From Methanosphaera sp. (GTDB taxonomy: Archaea; Methanobacteriota; Methanobacteria; Methanobacteriales; Methanobacteriaceae), in contig DUHK01000169.1 of assembly GCA_013330915.1 (NCBI GenBank), forward strand, positions 1-9,252: a stretch of 9,252 bases of DNA, read 5' to 3'. Position numbers and translations under genes: made by a program. Each line of letters begins with the position of its first letter. The first letter of the stretch is position 1. The notes below the pieces were generated by a model that was not told the DNA's origin, made no database searches, and saw only the letters and a list, made by a program, of their open reading frames with translations. Positions 1 through 6,700 of the stretch are shown piece by piece.

Positions 1-2
1 AT

Positions 3-176
3 GAACAAAACTATATCAGCAGACAAATCAGTGGTCAACACCAAACATTATCACCAATGGGAACAATATTTGAAATAAGTGCACTTGTATTCTTGGATTC
101 AATTATTGCACAAATGATGCATGACCTCGGACAGACCGAAGAAGATTTAAAATCAAGACATACTGTTCTTGAATAA
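3..176 (+). CDS. hxlB: 6-phospho-3-hexuloisomerase, C-terminal part (5' end outside window)
   Basis: Reading from base 3 gives 57 residues ending in TAA at 174-176. The segment TLSPMGTIFEISALVFLDS, followed by a tail ending in TEEDLKSRHTVLE, matches what I recall of the C-terminus of archaeal 6-phospho-3-hexuloisomerase (PHI, a SIS-domain protein). In that family a 'P(M/L)GT(L/I)FE' stretch precedes a long helix and a closing 'TEEDM..RHANLE' motif. PHI interconverts D-arabino-3-hexulose 6-phosphate and fructose 6-phosphate. In methanogens that lack the oxidative pentose phosphate route it works in the ribulose monophosphate pathway to supply ribose phosphates. The N-terminal part of the SIS domain is missing only because the window starts inside the gene. 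It converges with the fwd operon, leaving 15 bases between the two stop codons. Confidence 0.85.
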   Translation, partial: EQNYISRQISGQHQTLSPMGTIFEISALVFLDSIIAQMMHDLGQTEEDLKSRHTVLE

Positions 177-191
177 AATAAATCTTTTTTT
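153..191. terminator. Likely shared terminator between convergent hxlB and the fwd operon
   Basis: A 6-bp inverted repeat, TCAAGA at 153-158 and TCTTGA at 167-172, is separated by 8 bases and covers the last codons of hxlB. On the plus strand it is followed by an oligo-T tract at about 184-190. On the minus strand the same stem is followed by TTTT (149-152), so it could also stop fwd operon transcripts. Archaeal termination depends mainly on oligo-T, so the plus-strand signal is the stronger one. The stem's role is inferred. Confidence 0.5.
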
Positions 192-467
192 CTAGTCCAC
201 AACAGAAATAACTAACGATTCATCGTCGTATGTATATATTATTTCCACCAATTCTTTTTTTACTTCTTTAATATTTATGTCAACCCTCTGATTGAGAAGT
301 TGTCCTTTAAGCTGCAGGGTTATGATGGCGTCCTCGTCAACAAAAAGTATTTTTCCGGGAATGAACACCCGGTTGTATGATATTTCAAGAAATGCTTCTT
401 CTTTAAAATTATTTATAATATATTCTTCAAGCTGATCTTCCCTGAGAGTTATGTGCTTTTTTTTCAT
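192..467 (-). CDS. Unrecognised 91-residue protein, last gene of the fwd operon
   Basis: I do not recognise this family. The ATG at 465-467 has an AGGT ribosome-binding site 7 bases upstream that overlaps the fwdC stop codon. Only 9 bases separate the two genes, so translation is probably coupled and the gene probably real. The protein starts with a lysine-rich tip (MKKKH) and a likely helix (about residues 8-24). A strand-rich part follows (about 27-91), including IPGKILFVDEDAIITLQ and VDINIKEV. There is no cysteine, signal peptide or membrane segment, so it is probably a soluble cytoplasmic protein without a metal cluster. The alternation of hydrophobic and polar residues around a G-x-(I/L)-x-x-x-D turn suggests a small beta-barrel of Sm/SH3-like type. 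That is only a pattern impression. Its place in the operon hints at a role in assembly or regulation of formylmethanofuran dehydrogenase, which is inference. Confidence 0.7.
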   Translation of the reverse strand: MKKKHITLREDQLEEYIINNFKEEAFLEISYNRVFIPGKILFVDEDAIITLQLKGQLLNQRVDINIKEVKKELVEIIYTYDDESLVISVVD

Positions 468-476
468 GAATATTAC

Positions 477-1265
477 CTATTGCTTAATCCAGAGTTGTCC
501 TTTTCCCCTGACTGTTTTGTCACCTGAATATAATCCGTAACGTCCCACATAATATTTATCGCCGATAAGTGGATGATGAATATATTCATTGAATATGAAT
601 CCGGGTAATACATCTTTTATTTTACCGTTGAGTATGATTGTTCCTTTTTTCATCTGTCCACCCAACCATTGTGTGACATCACCATCAATTTGTATCCTGC
701 CTCCGGACATGTGCACTCCTGCCAGGATATCACAGTTACCCATGATATGGATGGATCCTCCAATCATGTAATCTGCCAAATGTTTTCCTGCATTTTCATG
801 AATTATTATTTCTCCTCCGGACATTCCTCTCCATTCACCGGCATATGATGAGCCGCAAAACTCCTTAACACTGCCAAGTATCTCAAGAGTTCCGCCGGTC
901 ATTTCCCGACCAGCATAACTTTCAGCATCACCGTTAACGATGATTTCCCCGCCTGACATGCATGCACCTACATGAAAGTCCACACTGGAATTTGCTATTA
1001 TTTTTCCGCAGGACATTGCAAAACCTATACGTTTGACCCTGGAGAGGTCTCCGTCAATAACGATTGTGCATTCTGATGCATCTTCACACTTTCCACTTGT
1101 TTCAACATCAAAGTATTGGCATAACTGTTCTTCCCTGTTTCCCCTGTATATTGTGACCTCCCTGATTTGGGATAATGATTTGTCAAACAACAGTTCAGGG
1201 AGAACGTTGTCAAATTCCAATGCTATTGAAGACTTTTCTTTCATGATAAGATTAATTATTCGCAT
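477..1265 (-). CDS. fwdC: Formylmethanofuran dehydrogenase subunit C
   Basis: A 262-residue protein. From about residue 78 to 215 it has repeats of roughly 20 residues with the pattern G-x-x-M-x-x-G-x-I-x-(I/V)-x-G, for example MSGGEIIVNGD (103-113), MTGGTLEILG (122-131), MSGGEIII (148-155), MIGGSIHIMG (167-176) and MSGGRIQIDGD (186-196). This is the right-handed beta-helix shared by FwdC/FmdC and the C-terminal domain of glutamate synthase. The full fwd context makes FwdC the right call rather than GltS. In the complex it acts as a structural partner of FwdA. The ATG at 1265 is supported by AGGGGGAT at 1271-1278, 5 bases upstream. It overlaps the fwdA stop by 10 bases, and the in-frame ATG at codon 8 has no comparable site. 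Tungsten (fwd) and molybdenum (fmd) forms cannot be told apart from this subunit. Confidence 0.93.
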   Translation of the reverse strand: MRIINLIMKEKSSIALEFDNVLPELLFDKSLSQIREVTIYRGNREEQLCQYFDVETSGKCEDASECTIVIDGDLSRVKRIGFAMSCGKIIANSSVDFHVGACMSGGEIIVNGDAESYAGREMTGGTLEILGSVKEFCGSSYAGEWRGMSGGEIIIHENAGKHLADYMIGGSIHIMGNCDILAGVHMSGGRIQIDGDVTQWLGGQMKKGTIILNGKIKDVLPGFIFNEYIHHPLIGDKYYVGRYGLYSGDKTVRGKGQLWIKQ

Positions 1266-2992
1266 ATTTGATCCCCCTGATAATCTACATTTACAATGGT
1301 GTCAGGATTGGTATAATGATCGTTTACACCGTAATTTTCATATTTTATTGTATAATACTTGTTGAATTCGGGTTTGATTCTTTTTATCAGAACTTTTTCT
1401 TCATCTTCAAGTCCTGAAACGTTACACCAGATATGCTTACTTTCTACCAGTTTGACAATGTTTGCATCCTTAACAAGTATCTGCCCATCTTTTATTGTGT
1501 ATTTACTGTTTAAAAGCTTATTTTCCAATATTTCTGAATTTGATTTAAGGGTAGCATCGAAATCGTTGACGTCAATGTCATATACAGATACGTCAGCTTT
1601 TGCTCCGACTCCAAGATGTCCCCTGTCGTTTAATCCCAGTATTTTTGCGGGACCTGCACGCGTAATTGTCGCAATTTCATCCCATGAGTATTCGCGGTCG
1701 TATGTTCCAAGGTCAGTCCTTCTGGTTGCCCAGCTATGAACCTCGTTGTCAAGCATATCCTGCAGTTTTTCATGACTCATAAGCCATGATATTATTTTAG
1801 GATATCTTATGAATGGACCTCCGTTTGGAGAATCTGTTGTCAGAACTATTTTCCATGGATCCTTGACTCCCATGAAGAATTCCAGACCTACAGCCCATTG
1901 CAGTACACTCACAGGTGCGTGACTGGAATAAATTGAAGGAATCAATCCGGAAGCAGTTTCAACTTCTATATCCTTATTTGCCCATTTAAGTCCTGTGAGC
2001 CTGAAAAGATCATATTCCATTGGGGCGTCGGCAGTCATGGTTGTTGTTTCATCAAATGTAATCTGACCCACGTCACATGTCAAATGATCGTTTTTATTGA
2101 TATAATCTATTAATTCCGAAGCTCCTGAAGAAACATCTCTCCATGAGGTACCCTTGTATGCATGGAACTGTACGTGTGTACAGTGCATTATCTGATTTCT
2201 GTCAACGTTTTTGTTCTTTTTAATATCTTTTACACAGTCAAATGTTTCAAGGGTTGTTTCGTAATTGCCAGGATGTCCCAGATCATTTGTATGAACATGC
2301 ACTGAATGTGGAAGACCCAGTCTTTCATTTACCTGTGTGAGTGCTCTTATGACTTGCCTTCCTGTTACTCCCCAGTGTGGTTCGGGATCATCCAGCCCGT
2401 CAACATTCTTTCCCCATCCCCATGCTTCACTTCCACATGGATTTACGATTTTTATTCCATAACCCTTTGCAAGTTTCAGCCATTTTGATATGAAAACTGT
2501 TAGGTCATCGAGACGATTTTCCTTAACGTATTTTAACATGAACCAGTTGTTTCCGAAAAGTGTTAATGTGGGAATATCCAGGTTGGGAATGCTGTTTATT
2601 TCCTCGTGAGCATGTTTTGCCTCCAGTGGAGGTACTGCTGCCTCGGTTACTGTGGTATATCCCATTTTTGTGTATCTGTATCCTATTGTTGGACATGTAG
2701 GTAAGGAAAATCCTGCTTCAAATCCTGAAATATCTGTTTTGGAAGGTGCTTTTATACCTTTTCTTATGTCTTCTGGCCTGTATAGACGACCTATTGACAG
2801 TTTTGGTCCTGCAATATGGGAATGTAAATCCACACCTCCCGGCATGACCAGTTTACCCGTAACATCAATTACTTTTGCATTGGAGGATACATTGTCAACA
2901 ATTTTATCATCTTTAATAAAAATGTCCATTTGTTCCCCGTTCACATTGTTTTTAGGGTCGAAAACTATCCCGTTTTTTAGAACGTATTCCAT
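1256..2992 (-). CDS. fwdA: Formylmethanofuran dehydrogenase subunit A (zinc amidohydrolase)
   Basis: A 578-residue amidohydrolase-superfamily protein that transfers the formyl group from formate, made at the Mo/W site, to methanofuran (reversible). Visible metal-site residues are H57 and H59 in GGVDLHSHIAGPK, K181 in GIKIVNP (the probable carboxylated lysine), H232 and H234 in VHVHTNDLGH, H270 and H273 in HCTHVQFH, and D387 in TTDSPNGGP. These match the dinuclear zinc centre known from the Methanothermobacter wolfei enzyme. A typical C-terminal amidohydrolase beta-sandwich segment with GHLGVGAKADVSVYD follows at about 458-472. Length is normal and no catalytic residue is missing. The ATG at 2992 overlaps the fwdB TAA by one base (TAATG). 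It has a strong GGAGGAT site at 2998-3004, 5 bases upstream. Confidence 0.96.
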   Translation of the reverse strand: MEYVLKNGIVFDPKNNVNGEQMDIFIKDDKIVDNVSSNAKVIDVTGKLVMPGGVDLHSHIAGPKLSIGRLYRPEDIRKGIKAPSKTDISGFEAGFSLPTCPTIGYRYTKMGYTTVTEAAVPPLEAKHAHEEINSIPNLDIPTLTLFGNNWFMLKYVKENRLDDLTVFISKWLKLAKGYGIKIVNPCGSEAWGWGKNVDGLDDPEPHWGVTGRQVIRALTQVNERLGLPHSVHVHTNDLGHPGNYETTLETFDCVKDIKKNKNVDRNQIMHCTHVQFHAYKGTSWRDVSSGASELIDYINKNDHLTCDVGQITFDETTTMTADAPMEYDLFRLTGLKWANKDIEVETASGLIPSIYSSHAPVSVLQWAVGLEFFMGVKDPWKIVLTTDSPNGGPFIRYPKIISWLMSHEKLQDMLDNEVHSWATRRTDLGTYDREYSWDEIATITRAGPAKILGLNDRGHLGVGAKADVSVYDIDVNDFDATLKSNSEILENKLLNSKYTIKDGQILVKDANIVKLVESKHIWCNVSGLEDEEKVLIKRIKPEFNKYYTIKYENYGVNDHYTNPDTIVNVDYQGDQICE

Positions 2993-4332
2993 TAGTTATC
3001 CTCCGTTTTTCTTAATAATTCAATTTTTTCAAAGAGTTTGCTTAAAATCCATTCATCTGAATGACAGTTTTCAGGTTTATCTATTACTTTTTTCATAAAT
3101 AATGGAATGGAATCCATACGATATGCAGTACCTTCAGTTTCAACACCGACCCTTGTACTTGGCAATACTATGTCTGCAAGTTCAGTTATCGGACCCCAAT
3201 GAGTATCTATTTGTATTGTGGGAATGTTAACCAAATGTTGAATACTGTATCCGGGGAATTGAACTCCGGGATCTGCTGAGATGGCCATGAAAAAATCAGG
3301 TTCTCTTCTGTTTAACAGATCAATGGTAGTTGTTTCTCCAACCATGAATCTTGGATATCCCCTTGAGAAGTCAACACCGTAAGGATAACCTGTTTCAGAG
3401 GTAAGGGCTATGTTAAATCCGCTTACGTTAAAGAATCCTCTCATTGGCAACATGGACCATTTTGAATACCTGTTTAAATCTTCTACAAGCTGAATCAGTA
3501 CGTCAACGTTTTTTTGTTTTCCAAGGGTTTGTGATACTCCCAATCCAAAGAATAATGCCCCGTATTCAGCATTTTTCATTATTTTAACCAGATTTTTAAG
3601 TTGAGAAAGAGGTACTCCTGCGATTTCATCTTCATCCAATTTTTCGCCCTTCAACAGCATTCTTAATGCATTGAATAAAAGGTAATCCTCATTCATGTTG
3701 AACTGTACCCATTCATCCGATACTTTGGCTGTGTTGGTATATTTTGGATCTATTGTTATGATGGTTCTGTCTTTGCGTCCGTTTCTTCTGAAAAATCCTT
3801 CGGGAAATGTTGTGTACCTGGACAAGTGTCTTGGATGGTCATCCATGGGATTTGTTCCAATATATACAATGACATCGGCCCTGTTTTTTACTTCACCCAG
3901 TGTCATTACCGGATGTCCAACGTTTTGAAATGCCTGTATTGATGATCCGTGACATATTGTTGACTGATTATCCATCACTGCTCCTGTAGCTTCTGCAACC
4001 TTAATTCCCTTTTTGATTGCTTCCACTGAAGTTTCTCCCCAACCATAGAGAATTGGTCTGACACTTTCATATAACAGTTTGGCTGTTTTGTCCAGTGCTT
4101 CTTCCCATGTGGTCTCTTCAAGTATTCCATCATCGTTTCTTATCATAGGATTAAGCAGCCTTTGATCCTGGTCATTGATTATTTTACTTGCACCGATTCT
4201 GCATGCGTGTCTGACACCAACTATTTTTTTATTTTTTAACAGGTATGTTATATCATCACAATTGTTTCCACAATAGGAACATGAACAGTTTTTTACTTCC
4301 TCATCATAATCTGTAATTGGTCCTTTAATCAT
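2992..4332 (-). CDS. fwdB: Formylmethanofuran dehydrogenase subunit B (Mo/W-bis-pterin catalytic subunit)
   Basis: A 446-residue member of the formate dehydrogenase/DMSO reductase fold family that reduces CO2 to formate at a tungsten- or molybdenum-pterin site. The N-terminus holds a [4Fe-4S] motif: C18-x2-C21-x3-C25 in CSYCGNNCDDI, then C44 in RHACRIGASK. An extra C16 lies just before it. C127 in STICHGSS is at the position of the metal-ligating residue. It is a TGT-type cysteine and not a UGA selenocysteine, unlike the selenoprotein form known in Methanocaldococcus. The segment ADVIVYIGTNPMDDHPRH (152-169) is a typical pterin-binding region. The ATG at 4332 overlaps the fwdD stop as ATGA and has GAGGAC at 4339-4344, 6 bases upstream. 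The metal (W or Mo) cannot be decided here. Confidence 0.95.
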   Translation of the reverse strand: MIKGPITDYDEEVKNCSCSYCGNNCDDITYLLKNKKIVGVRHACRIGASKIINDQDQRLLNPMIRNDDGILEETTWEEALDKTAKLLYESVRPILYGWGETSVEAIKKGIKVAEATGAVMDNQSTICHGSSIQAFQNVGHPVMTLGEVKNRADVIVYIGTNPMDDHPRHLSRYTTFPEGFFRRNGRKDRTIITIDPKYTNTAKVSDEWVQFNMNEDYLLFNALRMLLKGEKLDEDEIAGVPLSQLKNLVKIMKNAEYGALFFGLGVSQTLGKQKNVDVLIQLVEDLNRYSKWSMLPMRGFFNVSGFNIALTSETGYPYGVDFSRGYPRFMVGETTTIDLLNRREPDFFMAISADPGVQFPGYSIQHLVNIPTIQIDTHWGPITELADIVLPSTRVGVETEGTAYRMDSIPLFMKKVIDKPENCHSDEWILSKLFEKIELLRKTEDN

Positions 4333-4775
4333 ATTATCGTCCTCTTTTTAAAAACAGGTTTATCTTTTAGTTGTGAATCATTTAGATGATACTTGTTGTA
4401 AACTTTATTCATTAACTGGGAAACAAGCAGTACTTCCTCATCGCTTTTTGATATTTCTGCAGGAATACCTTTGTATGTCGGCACGTTACAACAGTAAGTT
4501 TCAGGACTTATGACGACATTTGCCCATGGCCCTCTTGGTATAAATATCATTCCTTCATGAGGTGCATCATGTGATTTATCAACGTACACCACCACTTCAC
4601 CCCATTCGGATTTTACCTTAATCTTATCCCTAGGTTTTAGGGATAATTTTTCCATGTCTTTTATGTCCATGAATGCTACTGCAGCAGATTGCCTGTATTC
4701 ATCCTTCAATGTTGAACCTTTTTTTTCATAAAACGCTTGAATTACGCTTGTTCCAGTGTTTATCATTACTTTCAT
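4329..4775 (-). CDS. fwdD: Formylmethanofuran dehydrogenase subunit D (molybdopterin-dinucleotide-binding domain)
   Basis: This start gives 148 residues. The family begins with an 'INTGR/TS..Q'-like segment, seen here as MINTGTSVIQ at residues 4-13. The domain continues with AVAFMDIKDMEKL (32-44), the barrel segment DKIKVKSEWGEVVVYV (50-65), MIFIPRGPWANVVIS (76-90) and a conserved Y..C/NVP..KG patch at about 94-103. It forms the second half of the pterin-cofactor pocket with FwdB. The ATG at 4773-4775 is chosen because GGAGAT (4781-4786) lies 5 bases upstream and overlaps the last codons of fwdG. An in-frame ATG at 4841 would add 22 residues but lies inside fwdG without a ribosome-binding site. 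The last 20 or so residues are a basic, lysine-rich tail that seems longer than in typical FwdD. Confidence 0.93.
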   Translation of the reverse strand: MKVMINTGTSVIQAFYEKKGSTLKDEYRQSAAVAFMDIKDMEKLSLKPRDKIKVKSEWGEVVVYVDKSHDAPHEGMIFIPRGPWANVVISPETYCCNVPTYKGIPAEISKSDEEVLLVSQLMNKVYNKYHLNDSQLKDKPVFKKRTII

Positions 4776-4777
4776 AA

Positions 4778-5008
4778 TTAATCTCCATGATAAATAGCTT
4801 TTGTCGGACAGGTATTTGTACAAGTCATACATGATTGACATTTTTCAGGATGGAACAATGTAATAACCCCATTTTCAACTAACATTATTACTTCTGTCGT
4901 GTTAGGTCCATTGCCACCTATAACTTCGGGACATATTTTCTGGTTAACGGGACAAACTATTATACACGCCCCACAACCCAAACAATTGTTTTGATTAACT
5001 TTTAACAT
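4778..5008 (-). CDS. fwdG: 2x[4Fe-4S] ferredoxin, formylmethanofuran dehydrogenase subunit G
   Basis: A 76-residue ferredoxin with two canonical cluster motifs: C9-x2-C12-x2-C15-x3-C19-P, and C57-x2-C60-x2-C63-x3-C67-P. A long insert (about residues 20-56) separates the motifs and contains an additional C26. As first gene of the fwd operon it fits FwdG, the small ferredoxin that passes electrons from the polyferredoxin FwdF to the FwdB cluster. It ends 2 bases before the fwdD ATG. The ATG at 5006-5008 has AAAGGAG at 5015-5021, 6 bases upstream. The call as FwdG rests mainly on gene position and size, since small ferredoxins resemble each other. Confidence 0.87.
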   Translation of the reverse strand: MLKVNQNNCLGCGACIIVCPVNQKICPEVIGGNGPNTTEVIMLVENGVITLFHPEKCQSCMTCTNTCPTKAIYHGD

Positions 5009-5063
5009 AATATTCTCCTTTTAGTGTAATAACAGATACTCATTTTCTTAAACTGAATTTATT

Positions 5064-5080
5064 ATTAATATATTATATGT
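5064..5080 (-). promoter_or_regulatory. Probable TATA box of the fwdGDBAC operon
   Basis: On the minus strand this reads ACATATAATATATTAAT, an archaeal TATA-like stretch. A start site about 25 bases downstream (near 5045) would give a 5' leader of roughly 35 bases before the fwdG ATG. The region is AT-rich overall, so the exact box is uncertain. Confidence 0.5.
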
Positions 5081-5235
5081 ATTTTAAATTCTAAGTAGTT
5101 TTTCAAAATGAATAATTTAAAAAAAAGAATATTGTGTAAATGGATAGATGATTTTTTCGGAAAAAAATATGAAAGATTATTAATATCCCATCAGCATGAA
5201 ATTTTTAATCATCGACTATTTTAATAAGATTATAC

Positions 5236-5247
5236 AAAAATATAAAC
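5236..5247 (+). promoter_or_regulatory. Probable TATA box of purP
   Basis: AAAAATATAAAC lies about 45 bases before the purP ATG. An A-rich stretch before it could serve as a TFB recognition element. A start near 5268-5272 would leave a short leader holding the site AGGATGAT at 5276-5283. The two divergent promoters sit about 170 bases apart. I see no convincing operator palindrome in the 281-base gap between fwdG and purP. Confidence 0.5.
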
Positions 5248-5289
5248 ATAATAAATTATCATTACAGATTTTTTTAGGATGATGTAAAA

Positions 5290-6381
5290 ATGGGAAATGT
5301 TAAAAAAGAAGATATTATGGCAATTCTCGATACATATGATAAAGAAAATATTACTATCGCAACATTAGGTAGTCATACAGCTTTACATATTTTAAGAGGA
5401 GCTAAACAAGAAGGATTTAGAACAGCAGTAGTATGTGAAAAAGGAAAAGAAGTTCCATATGAAAGATTCGGAGTAGCTGATGAATTCATTTTTGTCGACC
5501 AATACAAAGACATAGTTAACGAAGAAGTACAGGAACAATTAAAAGCAATGAATGCGATTGTTGTACCTCACGGATCATTCGTTGCATATGCAGGATTAAG
5601 CAATGTTGAAGATAAATTCAACGTACCTATGTTTGGAAACCGTGACATTTTAAGATGGGAAGCAGAAAGAGACAAAGAAAGAAAAATGATTACAGAATCT
5701 GGAATCAGAATGCCAAACAAATATGACAATCCAGAAGATATTGATAAAGCAGTAATGGTTAAATTCCCTGGTGCAAGAGGAGGTCAAGGTTACTTCATCT
5801 GTTCCAGTTACGAAGAATTCCAAGAAAAAATAGAAGAAATGAAAACAAGAGGTTGGATTACCGATGATGATGTGGCAGATGCACACATCGAAGAATATGT
5901 ATGTGGAACCAATTTCTGTATACACTACTTCTACTCTGCACTTAAAGATGAAGTAGAAGTTTTAGGTATGGACAGCAGATACGAAACCAATATTGACGGT
6001 ATTGTAAGAATTCCTGCACAGGAACAAATAGAAGCTAATTTAAGTCCTTCTTATGTAGTAAGTGGAAACCATCCTGTTGTTATAAGAGAATCATTATTAC
6101 CTCAAGTATTTGAAAATGGTGACAAACTAGTAGAAACAGCAAAAGAACTGGTTAAACCTGGTATGAATGGGCCATTCTGTTTACAGTGTCTTGTAAACGA
6201 TGACAGAGAAATCGTTATCTTTGAAATGAGTGCTCGTATTGACGGTGGAACAAACACATTCATGAACGGATCAGCATATTCATACATCCAGTTTGGTGAA
6301 GTAATGAGTATGGGTAGAAGAATTTCCAGAGAAATTAAAAACGCTATAAAAGATGATAGATTAGATGTAATCATAACCTAA
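5290..6381 (+). CDS. purP: 5-formaminoimidazole-4-carboxamide ribonucleotide synthetase (PurP)
   Basis: A 363-residue ATP-grasp enzyme that makes FAICAR from AICAR, formate and ATP. It is the archaeal replacement for the folate-dependent transformylase step of purine synthesis. The N-terminal PurP domain holds GSHTALHILRGAKQEGF (28-44), VVPHGSFVAY (91-100) and GNRDILRWEAERDKERKM (116-133). The ATP-grasp part has VMVKFPGARGGQGYF (155-169), and the metal/phosphate region FEMSARIDGGTNTF (311-324) includes E312. Length and motifs are complete. The ATG at 5290 has GGATGAT at 5277-5283, 6 bases upstream. It is transcribed away from the fwd operon and alone. Both use one-carbon units at the formate/formyl level, but no shared regulation can be shown. 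Codon use is AT-rich (AGA, TTA, GGA), unlike the fwd genes. Confidence 0.96.
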   Translation: MGNVKKEDIMAILDTYDKENITIATLGSHTALHILRGAKQEGFRTAVVCEKGKEVPYERFGVADEFIFVDQYKDIVNEEVQEQLKAMNAIVVPHGSFVAYAGLSNVEDKFNVPMFGNRDILRWEAERDKERKMITESGIRMPNKYDNPEDIDKAVMVKFPGARGGQGYFICSSYEEFQEKIEEMKTRGWITDDDVADAHIEEYVCGTNFCIHYFYSALKDEVEVLGMDSRYETNIDGIVRIPAQEQIEANLSPSYVVSGNHPVVIRESLLPQVFENGDKLVETAKELVKPGMNGPFCLQCLVNDDREIVIFEMSARIDGGTNTFMNGSAYSYIQFGEVMSMGRRISREIKNAIKDDRLDVIIT

Positions 6382-6414
6382 GTTTAATCTATTCACCTAA
6401 CCTCCCTTTACAAA

Positions 6415-6440
6415 CTTTTCCTGATTTTATTAATTGTTTT
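6415..6440 (+). terminator. Weak oligo-T terminator of purP
   Basis: Three T4 runs (near 6416, 6425 and 6437) follow the purP stop within 60 bases. No clear stem-loop precedes them. Archaeal polymerases can stop at such spaced T tracts. The exact end is a guess. Confidence 0.35.
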
Positions 6441-6463
6441 AAATAGAGTATAACTCCAATTAG

Positions 6464-6486
6464 AAAAAAAGATATTAAGAAAAAAA
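6464..6486 (-). terminator. Oligo-T terminator of the twin-ferredoxin operon
   Basis: On the minus strand two T7 runs (opposite A7 at 6480-6486 and 6464-6470) lie 13-35 bases after the stop of the second ferredoxin. This is a typical archaeal intrinsic terminator. Confidence 0.6.
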
Positions 6487-6498
6487 TAGTATAATTGA

Positions 6499-6687
6499 TT
6501 ATTTTGACAATGCCTCGAGTGGACAATTTACTACACATAGTCCACAGGGAGTACATGCATTTTCGTTAATTGTTGGGAAATCATCTTTGATTTCTATAGC
6601 GTCCATTGCACAGACTTTGATACAGATTCCCCCAACAGGACATGAACTAAATCCTTTACATTTATCAGAATAAACCATAACAGCCAT
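6499..6687 (-). CDS. Small ferredoxin with stretched first cluster motif (second of tandem pair)
   Basis: With the start at 6687 the protein has 62 residues and two four-cysteine motifs. The first is C10-x5-C16-x5-C22-x3-C26 (CKGFSSCPVGGICIKVC). The second is canonical: C45-x2-C48-x2-C51-x3-C55-P. All eight cysteines fall at the same residue numbers as in the neighbouring ferredoxin, which supports this start and a tandem-duplication origin. An in-frame ATG at 6726 would add 13 residues that overlap the upstream gene and break this match. The ATG has AGGTG at 6698-6702, overlapping the upstream stop codon, so coupling is likely. It is probably a cytoplasmic electron carrier of unknown partner. 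Whether motif one binds a [4Fe-4S], a [3Fe-4S] or no cluster cannot be told. Confidence 0.85.
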   Translation of the reverse strand: MAVMVYSDKCKGFSSCPVGGICIKVCAMDAIEIKDDFPTINENACTPCGLCVVNCPLEALSK

Positions 6688-6700
6688 TGTTATAACGCAC

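Noticed and set aside
477..1265. Glutamate synthase C-terminal domain instead of FwdC
   Set aside because: The fold repeats are shared, but the gene lies in a complete fwd operon and overlaps fwdA.
1025..1365. Other short frames overlapping fwdC (both strands)
   Set aside because: They overlap the FwdC beta-helix gene in other frames and show no family features.
1359..1739. Plus-strand open frame of 126 codons inside fwdA
   Set aside because: Antisense shadow of a well-supported gene, with no recognisable protein pattern.
2652..3098. Plus-strand open frame of 148 codons across the fwdA/fwdB junction
   Set aside because: Antisense to conserved coding sequence, without its own promoter or a plausible protein.
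4776..4841. N-terminal extension of FwdD by 22 residues from the ATG at 4841
   Set aside because: It lies inside fwdG in another frame, has no ribosome-binding site, and FwdD family proteins start near the INTG segment.
5156..5215. Imperfect inverted repeat GATTATTAAT / ATTTTTAATC between fwdG and purP
   Set aside because: Two mismatches in ten positions, in very AT-rich DNA. This is expected by chance.
5650..6374. Minus-strand frames inside purP
   Set aside because: They are antisense shadows rich in Phe, Ser and Ile, as expected from opposite-strand reading of an AT-rich gene.
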